A stretch of DNA of 64,000 nt from DAHUXD01 sp963805495 (GCA_963805495.1 CAWDUQ010000004.1:496001-560000); one strand, 5' to 3'. Shown: positions 29,521 to 39,866, counted from the first letter of the stretch. Notes: a model not told the origin generated them from the sequence alone. A program made the numbers and translations.

Positions 29521-30494
29521 TCATTCCACGGCCGGCACTGCCGCGCCGCTGCGGCCAAAGGCCTCGTCGATGATGGCCTGGAGGTGGGCGACCAGGTCGT
29601 CGGACGGCGTCTTGTAGTCGTCGAGCTCGTACACCTCGCCCAGGATGTCGTACTTGCCCAGGCCGAAGCGGTGATACGGCAAGCAGCTCGTAGTCGATCA
29701 CGTTCTTGTGCGGGCGGATGAACGCCAGCACCGCCCGGATGTGCTCCTCGTCGGCATTGATGCCGGGAATCAGCGGCGTGCGGGCGATGAAGTCGATGTC
29801 GGGAAACGTCTCGTAGGCCTTCTTGAAGTTCGCCAGGATCCGCTCGTTGCCCACGCCGATCCACTTCTTGTGCCGCTCCGGGATCGTCAGCTTGTGGTCG
29901 TGCAGCATCGTGTCGACGTGGGGCAGGACCTTCTCCATGAATGCCCACGGCACGTTGCCCGCCGTCTCGATGGCGGTGTTGAAGCCGCGCTTGTGCGCCC
30001 CGTCCAGCAGCGCGGCGCTGAAGTCGGGCTGCAGCAGGCACTCGCCGCCGCTCAGGGTGATGCCGCCCCCGGTAGAGCGGTAGAAGGAGGCGTCCTTCTC
30101 CACCTCGTCCAGCACCTCGTCGACGGTCATCCGCTTGCCGAACATCGAGAGCGCTTCGTCGGGCAGAGCGAAACCGCCGCCTCGTCGCAGTCCATGGCCA
30201 GATGCCAGTTGACATTGACTTTGTCGTCGGCGCCCTCCACGACGTAGAAGGCGCCTTCCGGGAAGGGCGGCTTCAGACAGAGGCCGCATTCCTTCTTGCC
30301 GACGCACTTCTTGGGGTCGTAGGCCAGCTCCGGCTTCGGGGCGATGCTCTCGGGATTGCCGCACCATTTGCAGCGCAGCGAGCAGCCCTTGAGGAAGACG
30401 GTCGTGCGGATGCCCGGACCGTCGTGGCTGCAGTAGCGCTGGATGTTCAGGACGATCCGGTCGGAGCGGATGCGTTGATGGGTGGATTCTTCAT
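29521..30494 (-). CDS. Glycyl-radical enzyme activating enzyme (radical SAM), frame breaks
   Basis: About 325 residues after bridging breaks near 30475, 30160 and 29690. The start MKNPPIN at 30494 has GGGAGG 5 bases upstream. It carries GIRTTVFLKGCSLRCKWCGN, the CxxxCxxC radical-SAM cluster motif of the PflA/activase branch. Next is a Cys-rich insert (KCVGKKECGLC and MDCDEAAVSLCPT) as in activases with extra Fe-S clusters. Then follow STGGGITLSGGECLLQPDF and the barrel elements GFNTAIETAGNVPW and FIARTPLIPGINADEEHIRA. It would abstract H from the Gly loop of the radical enzyme encoded two genes upstream. Its ATG overlaps the stop of the phosphofructokinase-like gene (ATGA). Confidence 0.88.
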
Positions 30495-31663
30495 AGTGCC
30501 TCCCCCCCGAGACAGATGCCGAGGGAGCGGGCGATCTGCATGAACACGCTGTCTGCGGGCACCGTTCTGACCTTGTTGATCGCTTCCGCCAGCGGCACGA
30601 ACTTCATGTCCGGTGGAACGAAGGCCACCATCACCCCTTGTTGCCGGCATCCAGGGCGCGTACGGCCCCGGCCCCGTAAGCCAGCCCCAGTTGGCGATCG
30701 ACGGCCGTGGCGGTGCCGCCCCGGACCCAGGGACCCAGGACCAGCGGATAGGTTTCCTCGGCGATCAGCAGTTGCAGCCCGTTCGCCACGGTCTCGGCGG
30801 CCTGACCCGACCGCCGGATGACGTGGTCGCTGGCATCACCCGTTGCCAGCGGCGACAGAGAAGCCTTGAGCGAGGACGGCGGTGCCTGGGCTTCGGGCCG
30901 TCGACGAACTTCGCCCCTTCGGCCACCACCACCAGCCCGTAAGGCCGCCTGGATGTCACTTGTCCTTCAACCTCGCCGCCACCGTCTGCAGATCGCAGGG
31001 AATCTCGGGGATCAGCACCGCGTCGGCGCACACGGCAATGCCGGCCTGCAGCGCCAGCCATCCGGTCTGCTCTCCCAGAACCTCCACCACGGCGATCTTG
31101 CGGGCCGACTGCGCCGCCTGACGAGCCCGGTCGAGCATCTCGATGGTGAAGCTGAGGCGCTGTTGAAGCCGAAGGACACCGCGGTGGCGGCGATGTCGTT
31201 CTCGATCGACCGGGGCACGCACACCGCGTTGAGCCCTTTGCGATGGAGCTTGTAGAGAATGCTGAGCCCACGGCCACCGACGACGGAGATCAGGGCATCG
31301 ATCTTTTCCGCCTTGAGCCGCTTCAAGAGATCATCGGAGAGGTCGACTTCCTCGACCATGTCGTCGTCATTGACTTGCGGACATGAAACGGATCGACCCG
31401 GACCGACTGGCCCAGGAGACCACCGCCCGCCGGATCCAGGTTCTCGATCAGCTCGGGGCTGAGAGACACCAGTCCGCCCTCGGGGTAGCGATCCGGGTGC
31501 AGCAACCCGTCGAACCCGTCCCGGATGCCGACCATCTCCCATCCCAGCTCGCCGGCCGCCAGAGCCGCGCCCATGATCACGGCGTTGATCCCGGGCACGT
31601 AGCCGGCGCCCACGTTGATCGCGATGCGTCTCAGGAAACTGCCATGACCGACTTCTTCGCCAT
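30491..31663 (-). CDS. Phosphofructokinase-like protein with altered active site, many frame breaks
   Basis: The start at 31663 (MAKKSVMAVS) has AGAGGAGCG upstream. About six one-base breaks (near 31633, 31385, 31160, 30965, 30900 and 30635) separate clearly PFK-like segments: RRIAINVGAGYVPGINAVIM, GFDGLLHPDRYPEGG, ALISVVGGRGLSILYKLHRK, PRSIENDIAATAVSFGFNS, IAVVEVLGEQTGWLALQAGI and YGLVVVAEGAKFVDG. In PFK the loop is GGDGS and the catalytic motif TIDND. Here they read GGRGLS and SIEND, so the nucleotide/Mg-binding Asp and the catalytic Asp are replaced. These stretches lie inside unbroken frame. It may be a kinase with other specificity or a non-catalytic paralogue. Its link to the radical enzyme is unknown. 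Confidence 0.65.
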
Positions 31664-31747
31664 GCCGTTCGCTCCTCTCGTCTTCGTCGCAGGTGAGGCG
31701 GGCACAGGTCGGCGTGGCAGGGCGCCACGCCGAACCATGTTCCCAGT

Positions 31748-34182
31748 TCAATTGAGGTCTTTGCGGGCGCCGCACATGCCGAACTCCTGCTCGGTGCGGG
31801 CGATGATCTCGTCCTGCACGCCAGGGTGCAGCCGCGTGAAGAAGGCGCAGAACCCGGCCACCCGGACGACCAGGTCGGGGTACTTCTCCGGGTTCTTCTG
31901 CGCGTCTCTCAGGATGTTCGTGTCCAGGACGCTGAACTGGATGTGCCCGCCGCCGAGGTCCATGAAGGTCTTGACCAGGCGCAGGAGGGTTTCCCGGCCC
32001 TTCCGGGTCTTCAGCTGGTCGGGCGGCAGCTTCATGTTCATGTGCGACGAGGTGTACTTCACCGCGTCGATGCTCTTCGCTCCCGACGCCGCCAGCGCCG
32101 TCGGCCCGTGGGTGTCGGTGCCCGGCATGGCCGACATGCTGCCGTCGGTGAGGGCAACCCGGTTCTTCTTGCCGGTGGGCAGCGCCCCGGTGACGAGCCC
32201 GAAGTAGTTGTGGATGCTCTTCGTGTAGCAGTCGGGCGTCGACTTGATGTCCTTGCTCAGGAAGTTGCCGCCGACCTTCTGGAAGCCTTCCCAGTTGGTG
32301 TTGTAGACCCGGCGAACGAGCGCGTTCACCTCCGGAATGTCGTTGCCGTGCTTGGGCGCGTCGAGGCACAGCTTCCGGACCTTCTCGTATTCGCCCTCGA
32401 AGTCGGCGGCCAGGGCCTTCTTCAGCTCGGCCATGGAGATCTTCTTGTCGTCGAAGACCAGCGTCTTCACGGCCATCAGCGCGTTGCCGGCATCCACACC
32501 TGCCGTGCAGAGCATGCCGACGGAGTAGAAGTTGGCGCCGCCGTTCCAGACCTCGAGGCCCCGTTCAATGCAGCCCTTGGTCAGGATCGAGCGCCAGGTG
32601 CAGGGCAGGAACTCCGCGCACAGGATGTTGGCGATCATGGAGTGGTTGCGGCAGGTGAAGAACATGAAGTCGACCTGCTTCTCGAACGCCGCATACAGTT
32701 CCTCGAAGTCCTTGAACTTCTCGGGATCGCCCGTCCTGGGCCCCACCTGGATGCCGGTCGCGGGATTCTTGCCGTCGTTCAGCGCCAGCTCGAGGCACTT
32801 CGCGAGGTTGGTCTGGCCTTCCACCGGGTGACCGGTCTCGAAGGGAACGTAGGTGCCCACGCAGGCGCCCACCGCCGAACGCCGGGCCTGCTCGAGGGTG
32901 GCGCCCGCTGCGCCCCACTGATCGAGCGCCCGGGTGACCGCGATGTCACCGTTCACGAACTGGGGCATGCCCATGCCGGTGCCGATCACGTCCAGGACCT
33001 TCTCCAGGAAGGCGCCTTTCAGCTCGTCGTGGTACATGCACGTCAGCGGAGGCTGGGTCAGCTTCAGGTAGCCGGAGGCGTCGAGGATCAGGTAATCCAT
33101 TTCCGCAGTGGCGTCACCGCCGTCCTCGGTGAATCCGCCGAGGGTGATGCTCTGGCCGAGGTCGGCGGAGTTCATCGTGCCGACCCGCTTGCCGTAGTAG
33201 TAGTTGATCTCGTTCAGCTTGATCCACAGGTGCTTCAGCAGGTAGGTCGCCTCGTCCGGGCCGAGCAGGCCGGCCGCCTTCTCGCGCTGGTAGTACGGCT
33301 CCATCATCTGGCCGAAGTAGGCCTCGGAGTAGCCGCAACCCACCTGCTCGAGCTCGCCGACGATGTGGCAGAAGAAGTGGGCCTGCATGGCCTCTCTCAT
33401 GCTGCGCGCGGGATGCTCCGGCACGTGGTCGCAGATCGCGGCGATGTCGAGGAGCTCCTGCTTCCTCTCCGGGTTCTTCTCCTTCGCGGCCATCTCCCGG
33501 GCGAGCGCGGCGTAGCGGTGGGCGAACCGGACGACCGCCTTCAGCACGATGAGGCACGCCTCGTAGAAGTAGATCTTGGGCGCGTTGGGCAGGCGGATGT
33601 CGAGCGCGGCCTGCCGCGCCTCCACGTCCTTGATCACGCTGGCGAGGCCGTGGTGGTAGGCCAGGGGGTAGTTCAGGTTGCCGCCGCCACCCGGCCAGGA
33701 AGCGAAGTCCATGAAGAGTCCGGCCTCGACGGCGACATTCGCGTCGTAGCCGAACTTCTTCTGGAAGATCTCGTCACACCGGGGCTTGAGCCCGCGCTTC
33801 TCCCAGTAGTTGATGGCCCACTCGTTCGCCTCGCGGTCTTCCGGGGTCTTGGAGGTCTCGACGATCTTGTCCTCCTTCATCCACGCGACGCTCCACTCCG
33901 GGTAGGTGTAGACCGCGTTCGTGGAGCTCGCCATGCTGCCCACGAAGAGGTTGTCGTCGATGTAGAGCGTCTTGTGGTCCAGCACGTAGGCCAGGAACTT
34001 GGCCCGCTGGACGATCTGCTGGGAGCCGGCGTTCTCCTCGTAGACCTTCTTCATGAACCGGACGCGCTCGAAGTCGATGGTGAGCGGCGTGTGGACGTAC
34101 TGGTCCCGCAGCCGCTCGATCCGTTCGTTGTCGACCTTGATGCGCCCTGTGGAACTCGTTGTCTCGCGACTGCCGTTGGCAT
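31748..34182 (-). CDS. Glycyl radical enzyme of unassigned subclass
   Basis: About 811 residues. The start at 34182 has AAGGAG 8 bases upstream; one break near 34155 joins MPTAVARQ to RIKVDNERIERLRDQYVHTP. From MKKVYEEN (34054) onward there is one frame of 768 residues; numbering below starts at that Met. The barrel holds Cys398 in SAVGACVGTYVPFETG, the thiyl position. The C terminus has the glycyl-radical loop PDLVVRVAGFCAFFTRLHPG with Gly734. Eliminases and arylacetate decarboxylases have Cys-x-Glu (GCVE) at the thiyl site; here the Glu is Gly. Other family segments such as NLAKCLELALNDGK and APKHGNDIPEVN are normal. It is oxygen-sensitive by nature and needs the activase encoded downstream. 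Reaction unknown. Confidence 0.88.
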
Positions 34183-34228
34183 CGTGCGTTCTCCTTCTTT
34201 ATTGACGTTATTCGTGCGTCGGTCATGT

Positions 34229-35934
34229 TCAGGAACTCGCTTCTGCCGACAACATCGCGCGCGACAGCATGCCGCCGGAGATGTTTCGGGCCTTGAATCC
34301 GTTCTGCAGCAGGATGCGCGTCGCGTAGTAGGCGCGCTGGGCGGAGCGGCAGATGACCTGGATCTCGCGGTCCTGCGGCAGCTCGCCGAGGCGCGCGCGA
34401 AGCTGCGCCCAGCGGGATGTTGACCGCGCCCGGCACGCTCTCGACGACCAGCTCGACCGGCTGGCGCACGTCGAGCAGGAACGCGCCTCCGTCGTCGTCC
34501 CAGTGGACGAGCGGCATGTCGCCGTGCAGGACGTCGGCGGCGACCATGCCGGCGAAGTTGACGGCATCCTTCGCGCTGCCGAACTGGGGCGCGTAGCAGA
34601 GCTCGGCTTCTTCGAGGTCGTAGATCGTCGCGCCCATCTGGAGGGCCACGGCCAGCGCGCTGATCCGCTTGTCCACCGCCGGCCCGTCCTCGCCGAGCGC
34701 CTGCGCCCCGAGGAGGCGGCCGTTGGACTTGCGGAAGAGGACCTTCATCCCGATCATCTTCGCGCCCGGGTAGTAGCCGGCGTGCGAGTTCGGGAAGAGG
34801 TAGATCTTCTCGTAGTCCTCGTCGCCGAGCCTCTTGAGCGTCTTCTCGCTGACGCCGGTCCAGGCGGCGGCGCCGCCGAACAGCCCGATGATCGAGGTGC
34901 CCTGCGTGCCGCGGAAGCGGGAATCGCGCCCGGCGATCACGTCGGCCGCGATCCGGCCCTGCCGGTTCGCCGGCCCGGCCAGCGCCACGAGGCTCCACTC
35001 GCCGGTGACGAAGTCCTTGACCTCGACGGCATCGCCGACGGCGAAGATGTCCGGGTCGCTGGTGCGCATGTGCTCGTCGACGCGGATCCCGCCGCGCTCG
35101 CCGATCTCGAGCCCGGCCGTCTTGGCCAGCGTCGTGTCCGGCCGCACGCCGAGCGCGAGGATCACGAGGTCGGCCGGATACGTCTTGCCGGACTTCGTCT
35201 GCACCTCGAGCGCGCCGCCGTCCAGCTGCTTGAATCCGGCGACGCCGTCGCCGAGCGCCAGGTGGACGCCGTGCCGTTTCAGGTGCTCCTCGACGAGGCG
35301 GGCGAACTCCCGGTCGAGCGGGGCGAGGACCTGATCGAGCATCTCGACGAGCGTCACGTCGAACCCGAGGTGGACCAGGTTCTCCGCCATCTCGAGGCCG
35401 ATGAAGCCGCCGCCGATCACCACGGCGCGCCTCGGCGGCTTCACGAACTGGATCCCGGAGTAGTTGTACATCCCGGCCAGGAACGCCGTGCCCCTCTCGA
35501 TCCACTCGCGGATCGTCCGCGCGTCCGGCACGGTCCGCACCTGGAAGATCCCGGGCAGGTCGATGCCGGGCAGGGGCGGACGGACCGACGGCGCCCCGGG
35601 CGAGAGCACCAGCTTGTCGTAGGACTCGGTCGTCACCTCGCCGGTCGCGACGTTGCGCAGGTCGACGGTCTTCTTCTTCGGCGAGATGGAGATCGCCTCG
35701 CAGTTGGTCCGCACGTCGATCGCGAAGTGCGCCGCGGAACATCTGCTCGTTCGCGACGAGCAGGCTCGACTCCTTCGGGATCACGCCCGAGACGTGGTAG
35801 GGAAGCCCGCAGTTCGCGTACGAGACGTACGGGCCGCGCTCGACCATCAGGATCTCGGCCTTCTCGTCCAGCCTGCGCAGGCGCGCCGCGCACGACGCTC
35901 CGCCGGCCACTCCGCCGACGATGATGACTTTCAT
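34229..35934 (-). CDS. CoA-disulfide/persulfide reductase with C-terminal rhodanese domain, frame breaks
   Basis: About 565 residues; breaks near 35740 and 34405. The start at 35934 has AAGGAGA upstream. The N-terminal FAD motif VIIVGGVAGGASCAARLRRL is followed by the redox Cys in SYANCGLPYHVSG, as in CoA-disulfide reductases. Then come the NAD-binding motif AVVIGGGFIGLEMAENLVHL and the second FAD motif DIFAVGDAVEV. A rhodanese domain closes the protein (FLLDVRQPVELVVESVPGAV and the active Cys in IQVICRSAQRAYYATR). This fusion matches NADH-dependent persulfide/polysulfide reductases, which reduce CoA- or protein-bound sulfane sulfur. It precedes the radical enzyme gene by 46 bases. Confidence 0.85.
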
Positions 35935-36397
35935 GATTCGTCTCCTTTTCGTGCGGTGCGGCGACATCCCCTCCGCGGACGCGCGCGACGGCGGGAAGCA
36001 GGTCGGTTGCGATCGCGCGCTTGAGCAGGAAAGCGTCGGCGCCGGCCTCCATGGCCGCGCTCCGCACGCATTGCTCGTCGTGGACGCTGAGGACGATCAC
36101 CTTGAGGTCTGGGCAGCGCTGCCGCACGGCCCGCAACCAACCCAGGCTGCTGTCCCGAGCGAGGGAGAGATCGACGACCGCCACATCGGGCCGGAGCCGG
36201 CCCGCGGCCTCGAGCAGCGACCCCTCCTCGGCAACCATGACCACCGTTCCAAACGCCGTCTCGAGGAGCCCGCGCACGCCCTCCGTGAGACCGTGATGGC
36301 GATCCGCGAGCAGAACGCAGCTGAGAGACTTCTCGGGAATCTGGGCGATCTCTTCTGCGGGACCGCGCTCGTCGTGATTCCTGTCGGTGGCCACCAT
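35931..36397 (-). CDS. Lone receiver-domain protein
   Basis: About 155 residues. The receiver domain runs from SCVLLADRHHGLTEGVRGLL to GADAFLLKRAIATDLLPAVA, with the phospho-acceptor Asp in VAVVDLSLA and a conserved Lys. There is no output domain. In its own frame no stop occurs until deep inside the next gene; a one-base break near 35990 would give an end at 35931, overlapping the reductase start as ATGA. It is a paralogue of the receiver protein at 5575-6081. It follows the NarL-type regulator by 90 bases. Confidence 0.65.
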
Positions 36398-36487
36398 CGA
36401 GCCGACGCTATTCGAGCGTCGAAGCGTTGTGACCTCGGGAAATTGCGGGGCTCGGCGCCGGAGAATTACGAGGCCCTCGGGCCGGGA

Positions 36488-37138
36488 TCAGAGCTCGACG
36501 AGGCCGTGCTTGATGGCGAAGTGGGTCAGCTCAGCGTTGGTATGGAGGCCCAGGGCCTCCATCATCTGGTACTTGTGGAACTCGACCGTCCGCGTCGAGA
36601 TCGAGAGGCTCGAGGCGATCTCCTTGGCCGAACGCCCCTCCGCGAGGAGCTGGAGCACCTCGCGCTGCCGCGGCGTGAGGCCTCCGACCGGGTCGCCGGC
36701 CTTCTCGGGCCCGCGCCTCATCGCTCCCAGGACCTCGCCCGCGAGCTGCGGCGTGAGGTAGGTTTTTCCTTCGAGTGCCGCGCGGATGGCCGTCACGAGC
36801 TCCGCCGGCGCCGAGTGCTTGAGCACGAAGCCCGACGCCCCGGCGTCGAGCGCCCTCCGCGCGAAACTTGCGTCCCGATGCATGGTGAGAAACACCACGG
36901 GCACCCGATCGCCGGCTTTCCTCAGCTGGACCAGGGCGTCGATGCCGTTCAGGAGAGGCATGGTGACGTCGGCGACGATGACGTCCGGCCGAAGGGTCCT
37001 TGCCGCCTCGATGAGCGCGTGCCCGTCTTCCACCACGCCGACCAGATCGTATTCGGGGGCGAGAAGGCTCTTCAGCGCCTCGGCCACCATGCGATGGTCA
37101 TCGGCGAGGAGCACCCGCGGGCGATGCGGGGGGCTCAT
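36488..37138 (-). CDS. NarL/FixJ-family response regulator
   Basis: 216 residues. Receiver: RVLLADDHRMVAEALKSLLA, phospho-acceptor Asp in VIVADVTMP, Lys in GFVLKHS. LuxR-type helix-turn-helix: LTPRQREVLQLLAEGRSAKE through STRTVEFHKYQMMEALGL. It is closely similar to the regulator at 6162-6803. Its ATG overlaps the kinase stop (ATGA at 37135-37138). It probably controls the operon that follows, including the glycyl radical enzyme, although no binding site can be named. Confidence 0.9.
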   Translation of the reverse strand: MSPPHRPRVLLADDHRMVAEALKSLLAPEYDLVGVVEDGHALIEAARTLRPDVIVADVTMPLLNGIDALVQLRKAGDRVPVVFLTMHRDASFARRALDAGASGFVLKHSAPAELVTAIRAALEGKTYLTPQLAGEVLGAMRRGPEKAGDPVGGLTPRQREVLQLLAEGRSAKEIASSLSISTRTVEFHKYQMMEALGLHTNAELTHFAIKHGLVEL

Positions 37139-38741
37139 CGCGCCCCCCCTTCCGTGGGAACCCAGACGACGATCGCGGTGCCCTGGCCGGGCGCGCTCTC
37201 GACGTCGAGCGTGCCGTTGACGAGCCGAACGCGTTCGCGCATGCTCGCCAGGCCGAGGTTTCTCCCCTTTCGCGGGCCGGCCGGATCGAAGCCGACGCCG
37301 TCGTCGCGAACGCCGAGGAGCAGGCCGCCGTCCAGCGAACGCAGCGTGAGCGTCGCGGAGCGGGCGCTGGCATGGCGGATCACGTTGTTCAGCGACTCCT
37401 GCGCCACGCGGAAGAGACACAGCGCCGCGTCCTTCCCGACGGCGTCGGGCAGCGGGTCGAGCTTGAGCGAGAGATCGACCCGGCTCCGGCGTGCGAGCCG
37501 CTCGCATTCGGCCCGCAGCGCGTCGGCCAGGCCGAGCTCCTCCAGGACCGACGGGTGGAGCTGGTACGCCAGGGAGTGGACGTCCTCACTGAGGCGCACG
37601 AGACCCTCGCGAACCGCCCTCATCGTGTCGGACTGCGCCCCGTCCGACGCGGCGAGCTCGGCGCGCCCGACGTCGATCGCCAGCACGGCGAGCCGCTGCG
37701 TCAGGTCGTCGTGCAGCTCGCGAGCCAGCAGCGCACGCTCGTCTTCGTGGGCCCGGATCAGTCGCCGGCTCAGGTCGTGCATCGGCTTCCTCGACTCGCC
37801 TGGGCTCCGTGATGTCGCGGAGGACGCCGAACGTGCAGACGGCGCTGCCGGCGGCGTCGCGCGTTGGCGACGCCAGCCAGGTGCTGGATCCAGCGTTTCC
37901 CCACGGGCCGGATGCACGAAGCGATATTCGACGGAGAGCCGATCCAGTCTCCCGTCGTGCAAACGCTGGCGCAGCTCCATCACCCGCGGGCGGTCGTCGG
38001 GATGCAGATGCTCCATCCAGAACTCCAGGACCTGGAGGCCCTGTGCCCGTTCCGCGGGAACTCCGCAGAGGTCGCGAAACCGGTCGTCGGCATATGTGAC
38101 GCCTTTGCCGAAGTCCACCTCGTAGAACCCGAGGCCGGCGAGGTCGGCGCCGGCCGCGAGGCGGGACTCGCTCGCACGGTGAGCCGCGAGGGCCCGTTCG
38201 CGTTCCAGGGCGGCGACGAGCATCTCGCCGAGCATGCGGAGACGCGTCACGAAGACGTCCGGCCACTCGCGCTCCTGGTGCACGGTGTTGAGGACGATGA
38301 GGTGACCGATGACCCCCCCGGTCTCGATCGGGAGCGTCAGGGCGGACCGGATCGGCAACTGAATCCAGGCCTCGCGCTCGATGACTTCCTCGGAGGAAGA
38401 TCCGCGAGCCGCGAAACGCAGACTGGAGATCGCTCGACCAGCAGCGTCCGATACGACCAGGGAAATACCTGCGCCAGGTTCAGGTTCTCGGGCACGCGCG
38501 GGAGTCCCGCGGCGTAGGACGCCAGGCGGAGGTTGACCACCCGCTGGTCGGCGCTGACCGACAGCAGCGCGCACCGGTCGGCCCGGAAGAAGACCCGGAC
38601 ACGATCCAGCGCGCGTTCGACGGCAAGGCCGAGCTCTTCCGGCATGGCCGCGAGAAGCGAGGCGGACGTGTCGGAGATCAGAGTCTCGAACTCGAGACGG
38701 TTTTCGAGGTCGACCTCTGAAGAAGGCGGTTGCCCCGCCAT
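37135..38741 (-). CDS. Cytoplasmic GAF-PAS sensor histidine kinase, frame breaks
   Basis: About 535 residues, no membrane segment. It starts MAGQPPSSEVDLENRLEFET at 38741 (an ATG at 38816 is possible). A GAF domain (LVAALERERALAAHRASESR closes it) is followed by a PAS domain (LAGLGFYEVDFGKGVTYADD, LEFWMEHLHPDDRPRVMELR). Then come a HisKA_3 domain with the His in ARELHDDLTQRLAVL and a HATPase domain (RDDGVGFDPAGPRKGRNLGL). Breaks near 38395, 37915 and 37810 interrupt the GAF and PAS parts. Soluble GAF/PAS sensing suggests an internal signal such as redox state or a small molecule. It is the first gene of the long minus-strand operon. Confidence 0.8.
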
Positions 38742-38894
38742 CAGGCTGGTACCGTCACCGACCGAGCTTTCGCACACAGGAAGAAGGCTAGCGCAACAGC
38801 CGGCCGGATGGTGCATAACGAATCGAGGCAGGCATTCGCGCAGCGCGGGGCAGCGCGGCGTGGGCCAGGTCTCGGCGACGAGCGCGATCCGCCG

Positions 38895-39851
38895 CTATTG
38901 CGCGTCGTCGGTGACGGTCCAGGTCTTGTCCGGGTTGTAGGCCTTGATCTTCGGGGCGAGCTTCGCGGTGTCCGGGCCGAGGTCCTTCTGGTAGACGACG
39001 CCGTCGTTGTTCACGAGAAACGTCTGGACTCCCGTGACGCCGTAGTTCGCCGGCCAGGCGATCGCCGCGAAGCCCCCGATCATCATCCCCTTGACGACGT
39101 AGTCGCGGGCGCCCAGGCGCGCCGACGCCCCCTGGGCCGTCAGGGTCCGGAAGTAGTAGCCGTTGTACGGCTCGCTCTTCTTCGTATAGCCGGCGGCAAG
39201 AGCCTTGGCGATCTCGTCGCCCATCGGACCCGCCGGATTGCCGTTCGTGTCTCGCCACGAGAGCCCGTCCTGCGTGCCCGGAGTGCTGACCCACTTCTGT
39301 GCGTACTGGCGAACGCCGCTGCCATCGCGCGGCTCCGAGGCGTACTCCCACTGCGCATCGACGTAGCCGCGCAGGAGCGCGATCGCGTCGAGCTCGTTGC
39401 CCCCGATGCGCCGGGCGAGGAGCTCCTGGCGCCCCATTTTCGCGTCGAAGCGCCACTTCCCGTTCTCCTCGACGATCGGAACCGGCATGGGCCAGTCTTC
39501 GTTTCCGACGACCAGGATCGCAAGCTTCGGGTCGGCGACATCGAAGGTCACGTCCATCTTCTGGCGGGCGTGCTCGGCGAACTTCGCGAGGCTGTTCTTG
39601 TCGGCGACGGGGTCGCCGGATGCGACGATGCCCTTGCCTTCGGCACCGAAGATGGCGTCGACGGCCGCCGTGTCGCCCGCCTCGGCGGCCTTGACCAGGG
39701 CTTCGGCCGCCTGCTGCGGCGTGTCGAAGGCGCGCGGCGCCGCGGGCGGGTTGGCGGCACGGGCCGGAATGGCCCAGAACGCGCACGCGATCGCCAGCGA
39801 AGCCGAGAGCCGAAAAGCGCGGTGAGTGTGATGCATCGGGTTCATATTCAT
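38895..39851 (-). CDS. Exported DUF2950 family protein
   Basis: 318 residues with a signal peptide (LSASLAIACAFWAIPARA). The family is recognised by FDTPQQAAEALVKAAEAGDT near the start, GKWRFDAKMGRQELLARRIG, AIALLRGYVDAQWEYASEPR and the closing NDGVVYQKDLGPDTAKLAPK. GAGGAACG precedes the ATG. Function is unknown. DUF2950 genes commonly sit beside DUF3300 genes, as here (15 bases downstream of the DUF3300 gene on the same strand), so the two proteins probably work together in the envelope. Confidence 0.9.
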   Translation of the reverse strand: MNMNPMHHTHRAFRLSASLAIACAFWAIPARAANPPAAPRAFDTPQQAAEALVKAAEAGDTAAVDAIFGAEGKGIVASGDPVADKNSLAKFAEHARQKMDVTFDVADPKLAILVVGNEDWPMPVPIVEENGKWRFDAKMGRQELLARRIGGNELDAIALLRGYVDAQWEYASEPRDGSGVRQYAQKWVSTPGTQDGLSWRDTNGNPAGPMGDEIAKALAAGYTKKSEPYNGYYFRTLTAQGASARLGARDYVVKGMMIGGFAAIAWPANYGVTGVQTFLVNNDGVVYQKDLGPDTAKLAPKIKAYNPDKTWTVTDDAQ

Positions 39852-39866
39852 TTTCGTTCCTCGCCG

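Noticed and set aside
30491..31663. Programmed frameshifting in the PFK-like gene
   Set aside because: About six breaks at unrelated sequences without slippery-site structure; sequence error or decay is simpler.
31748..34182. Pyruvate formate-lyase
   Set aside because: PFL has two adjacent catalytic Cys residues (CC); here a single Cys is flanked by Ala and Val (ACV), and the context lacks focA or pyruvate genes.
37135..37138. Separate small genes in alternative frames around the kinase/regulator junction
   Set aside because: They are shadows of the kinase and regulator, whose frames are fixed by conserved motifs and an ATGA overlap.
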